Shown in pieces: positions 63,226-64,000 of a DNA stretch of 64,000 nt (position 1 is its first letter; each line of letters opens with the position of its first letter). The DNA is from Trichobilharzia szidati (taxonomy: Eukaryota > Platyhelminthes > Trematoda > Strigeidida > Schistosomatidae), in NCBI GenBank assembly GCA_944472155.2, contig OX235279.1:141828920-141892919 (forward strand), given 5' to 3'. A program made the translations under genes and the position numbers. The notes under the pieces are model-generated. The model did no database searches. It was not told the origin of the DNA and saw only the letters and a list, made by a program, of their open reading frames with translations.

Positions 63226-64000
63226 GTCTCTCAGTACACTATACGAACACTTGTAGTTTTAGAAATAAGCTTCCTGAAGTAGGAGTGTTGTCTGAAGAAC
63301 TACAACCTGATGTGATTGCTATCACTGAAACATGGTTGTTAGTGGGTGTAGACTTACCTCCACTCATACCTGGATACATCTGCATCACAGCAGACAGAGT
63401 AAGTAGTCGGAAAGGTAGGGGGTTGCTCTATACATCTGGGATGACATAAAAATTAGATCAAAGTTATCGGAAGCTCATGACAACGGCACCAGTGAAGCCG
63501 CGAGTTGTGTCATAAACTTGAACATGGACACTGTAACAATTGGGGGTATTTATAGAAGTCCTGCCAGCCAAGCTGACGATTTCGTACTAAATCACCTCAG
63601 GACGTGGAGTAGTAGGAATAGGTGATTTTAATGCTCCACATACTAATTGGGAGGAATTAAGAACAACTACCTTGTACACTTGTTTCAACAGGGAACTCAT
63701 ATTGACAATGCTTGAATGCGCACTTGTGCAGCATATAGATGCACCAACACGATATCACCCGGAACATGATCCGTCCACTCTAGACTTGGTGCTAACACAC
63801 CAGAAGGAGGATGTCGATGACATTAGGTGCCTGGCACCGCCAGGCAGTAGTGACCATATAGTTATCACTTTTATGTTTAGGATTCACGCTGTCATACATA
63901 GGTCAACAGCTACTCGTCCAAACGTTTGGAAAGCGAATATACCTGCAATCCGAAATGTAGCAACCCTAGCTGACTGGTCTGTTGATACACACCAGACCGT
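62615..64000. repeat. Right arm of the CR1 inverted repeat, open at the window end
   Basis: Mirror of 58,848-60,233. The spacer between the arms is 2,381 bp and contains RTE and BEL/Pao relics in single copy. Confidence 0.9.
63226..64000 (+). pseudogene. LINE AP-type endonuclease, copy B, truncated by the window
   Basis: The plus strand holds TCSFRNKLPEVGVLSEELQ, DVIAITETWL (63,300-63,329), then the G-loss frameshift near 63,418. IGGIYRSPASQADDF follows, then the second frame change near 63,603, GDFNAPHTNWEE (63,622-63,657) and GSSDH near 63,845. Every block and break has its mirror in copy A. The reverse transcriptase would lie beyond the end of this window. Confidence 0.85.

Overview
The window looks like intergenic or intronic chromosomal DNA from a schistosome blood fluke (Schistosoma or a close relative). 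The composition is AT-rich and full of (TTA)n, (TA)n, (GT)n and (GAT)n microsatellites. It carries Smα-type SINE-like repeats with relics of the schistosome hammerhead ribozyme, many 3' fragments of an SR2-like RTE retrotransposon, Penelope-like elements (PLEs) with GIY-YIG endonuclease remnants, CR1/Jockey-type LINEs and BEL/Pao LTR-element fragments. I found no convincing intact host gene. Exon-like stretches at 27,690-27,985 and 48,477-48,671 are weak and unassigned. The species cannot be fixed from this window alone.

Layout. 1-7 kb: inverted pairs of tRNA-like SINEs, a palindromic SR2 3' end and a decayed RTE copy. 7-15 kb: a well-preserved GIY-YIG fragment, microsatellites, a GC-rich Gag-like ORF (13.06-13.44 kb), another PLE fragment and a tRNA-headed SINE. 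15-19 kb: simple repeats, including a ~95-base polypurine tract. 19-25 kb: three inverted SINE structures, then an SR2 fragment bracketed by two 349-bp inverted PLE arms. 25-34 kb: a foldback element and a relative, Smα ribozyme relics, SR2, PLE, a SINE with an inverted head and a 61-bp RTE insert with a 12-bp target duplication. 34-48 kb: SINEs of several tRNA-like types, including a tRNA-Cys-like family, and three RTE 3' regions. 48.5-53.0 kb: a large PLE-centred palindrome whose right arm alone carries two later insertions. 53-56 kb: RTE and BEL/Pao relics. 56.8-64 kb: two CR1-like elements in opposite orientation with an apparently perfect, gap-free inverted repeat of at least 1,386 bp around a 2.4-kb spacer of RTE and BEL/Pao relics; the second copy runs off the window.

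Two themes connect the parts. First, inverted duplication: about a dozen inverted pairs, from 61-bp hairpin arms to multi-kilobase palindromes. Some arms are nearly identical next to clearly diverged flanks, which suggests recent duplication, gene conversion or assembly artefact. Second, SINE/LINE partnership: one tRNA-headed SINE family ends in nearly the same sequence as the local RTE, and the same tRNA-like head also sits on an unrelated body, which suggests modular SINEs that borrow LINE tails. All family assignments come from reading translations by eye; no database search was run.
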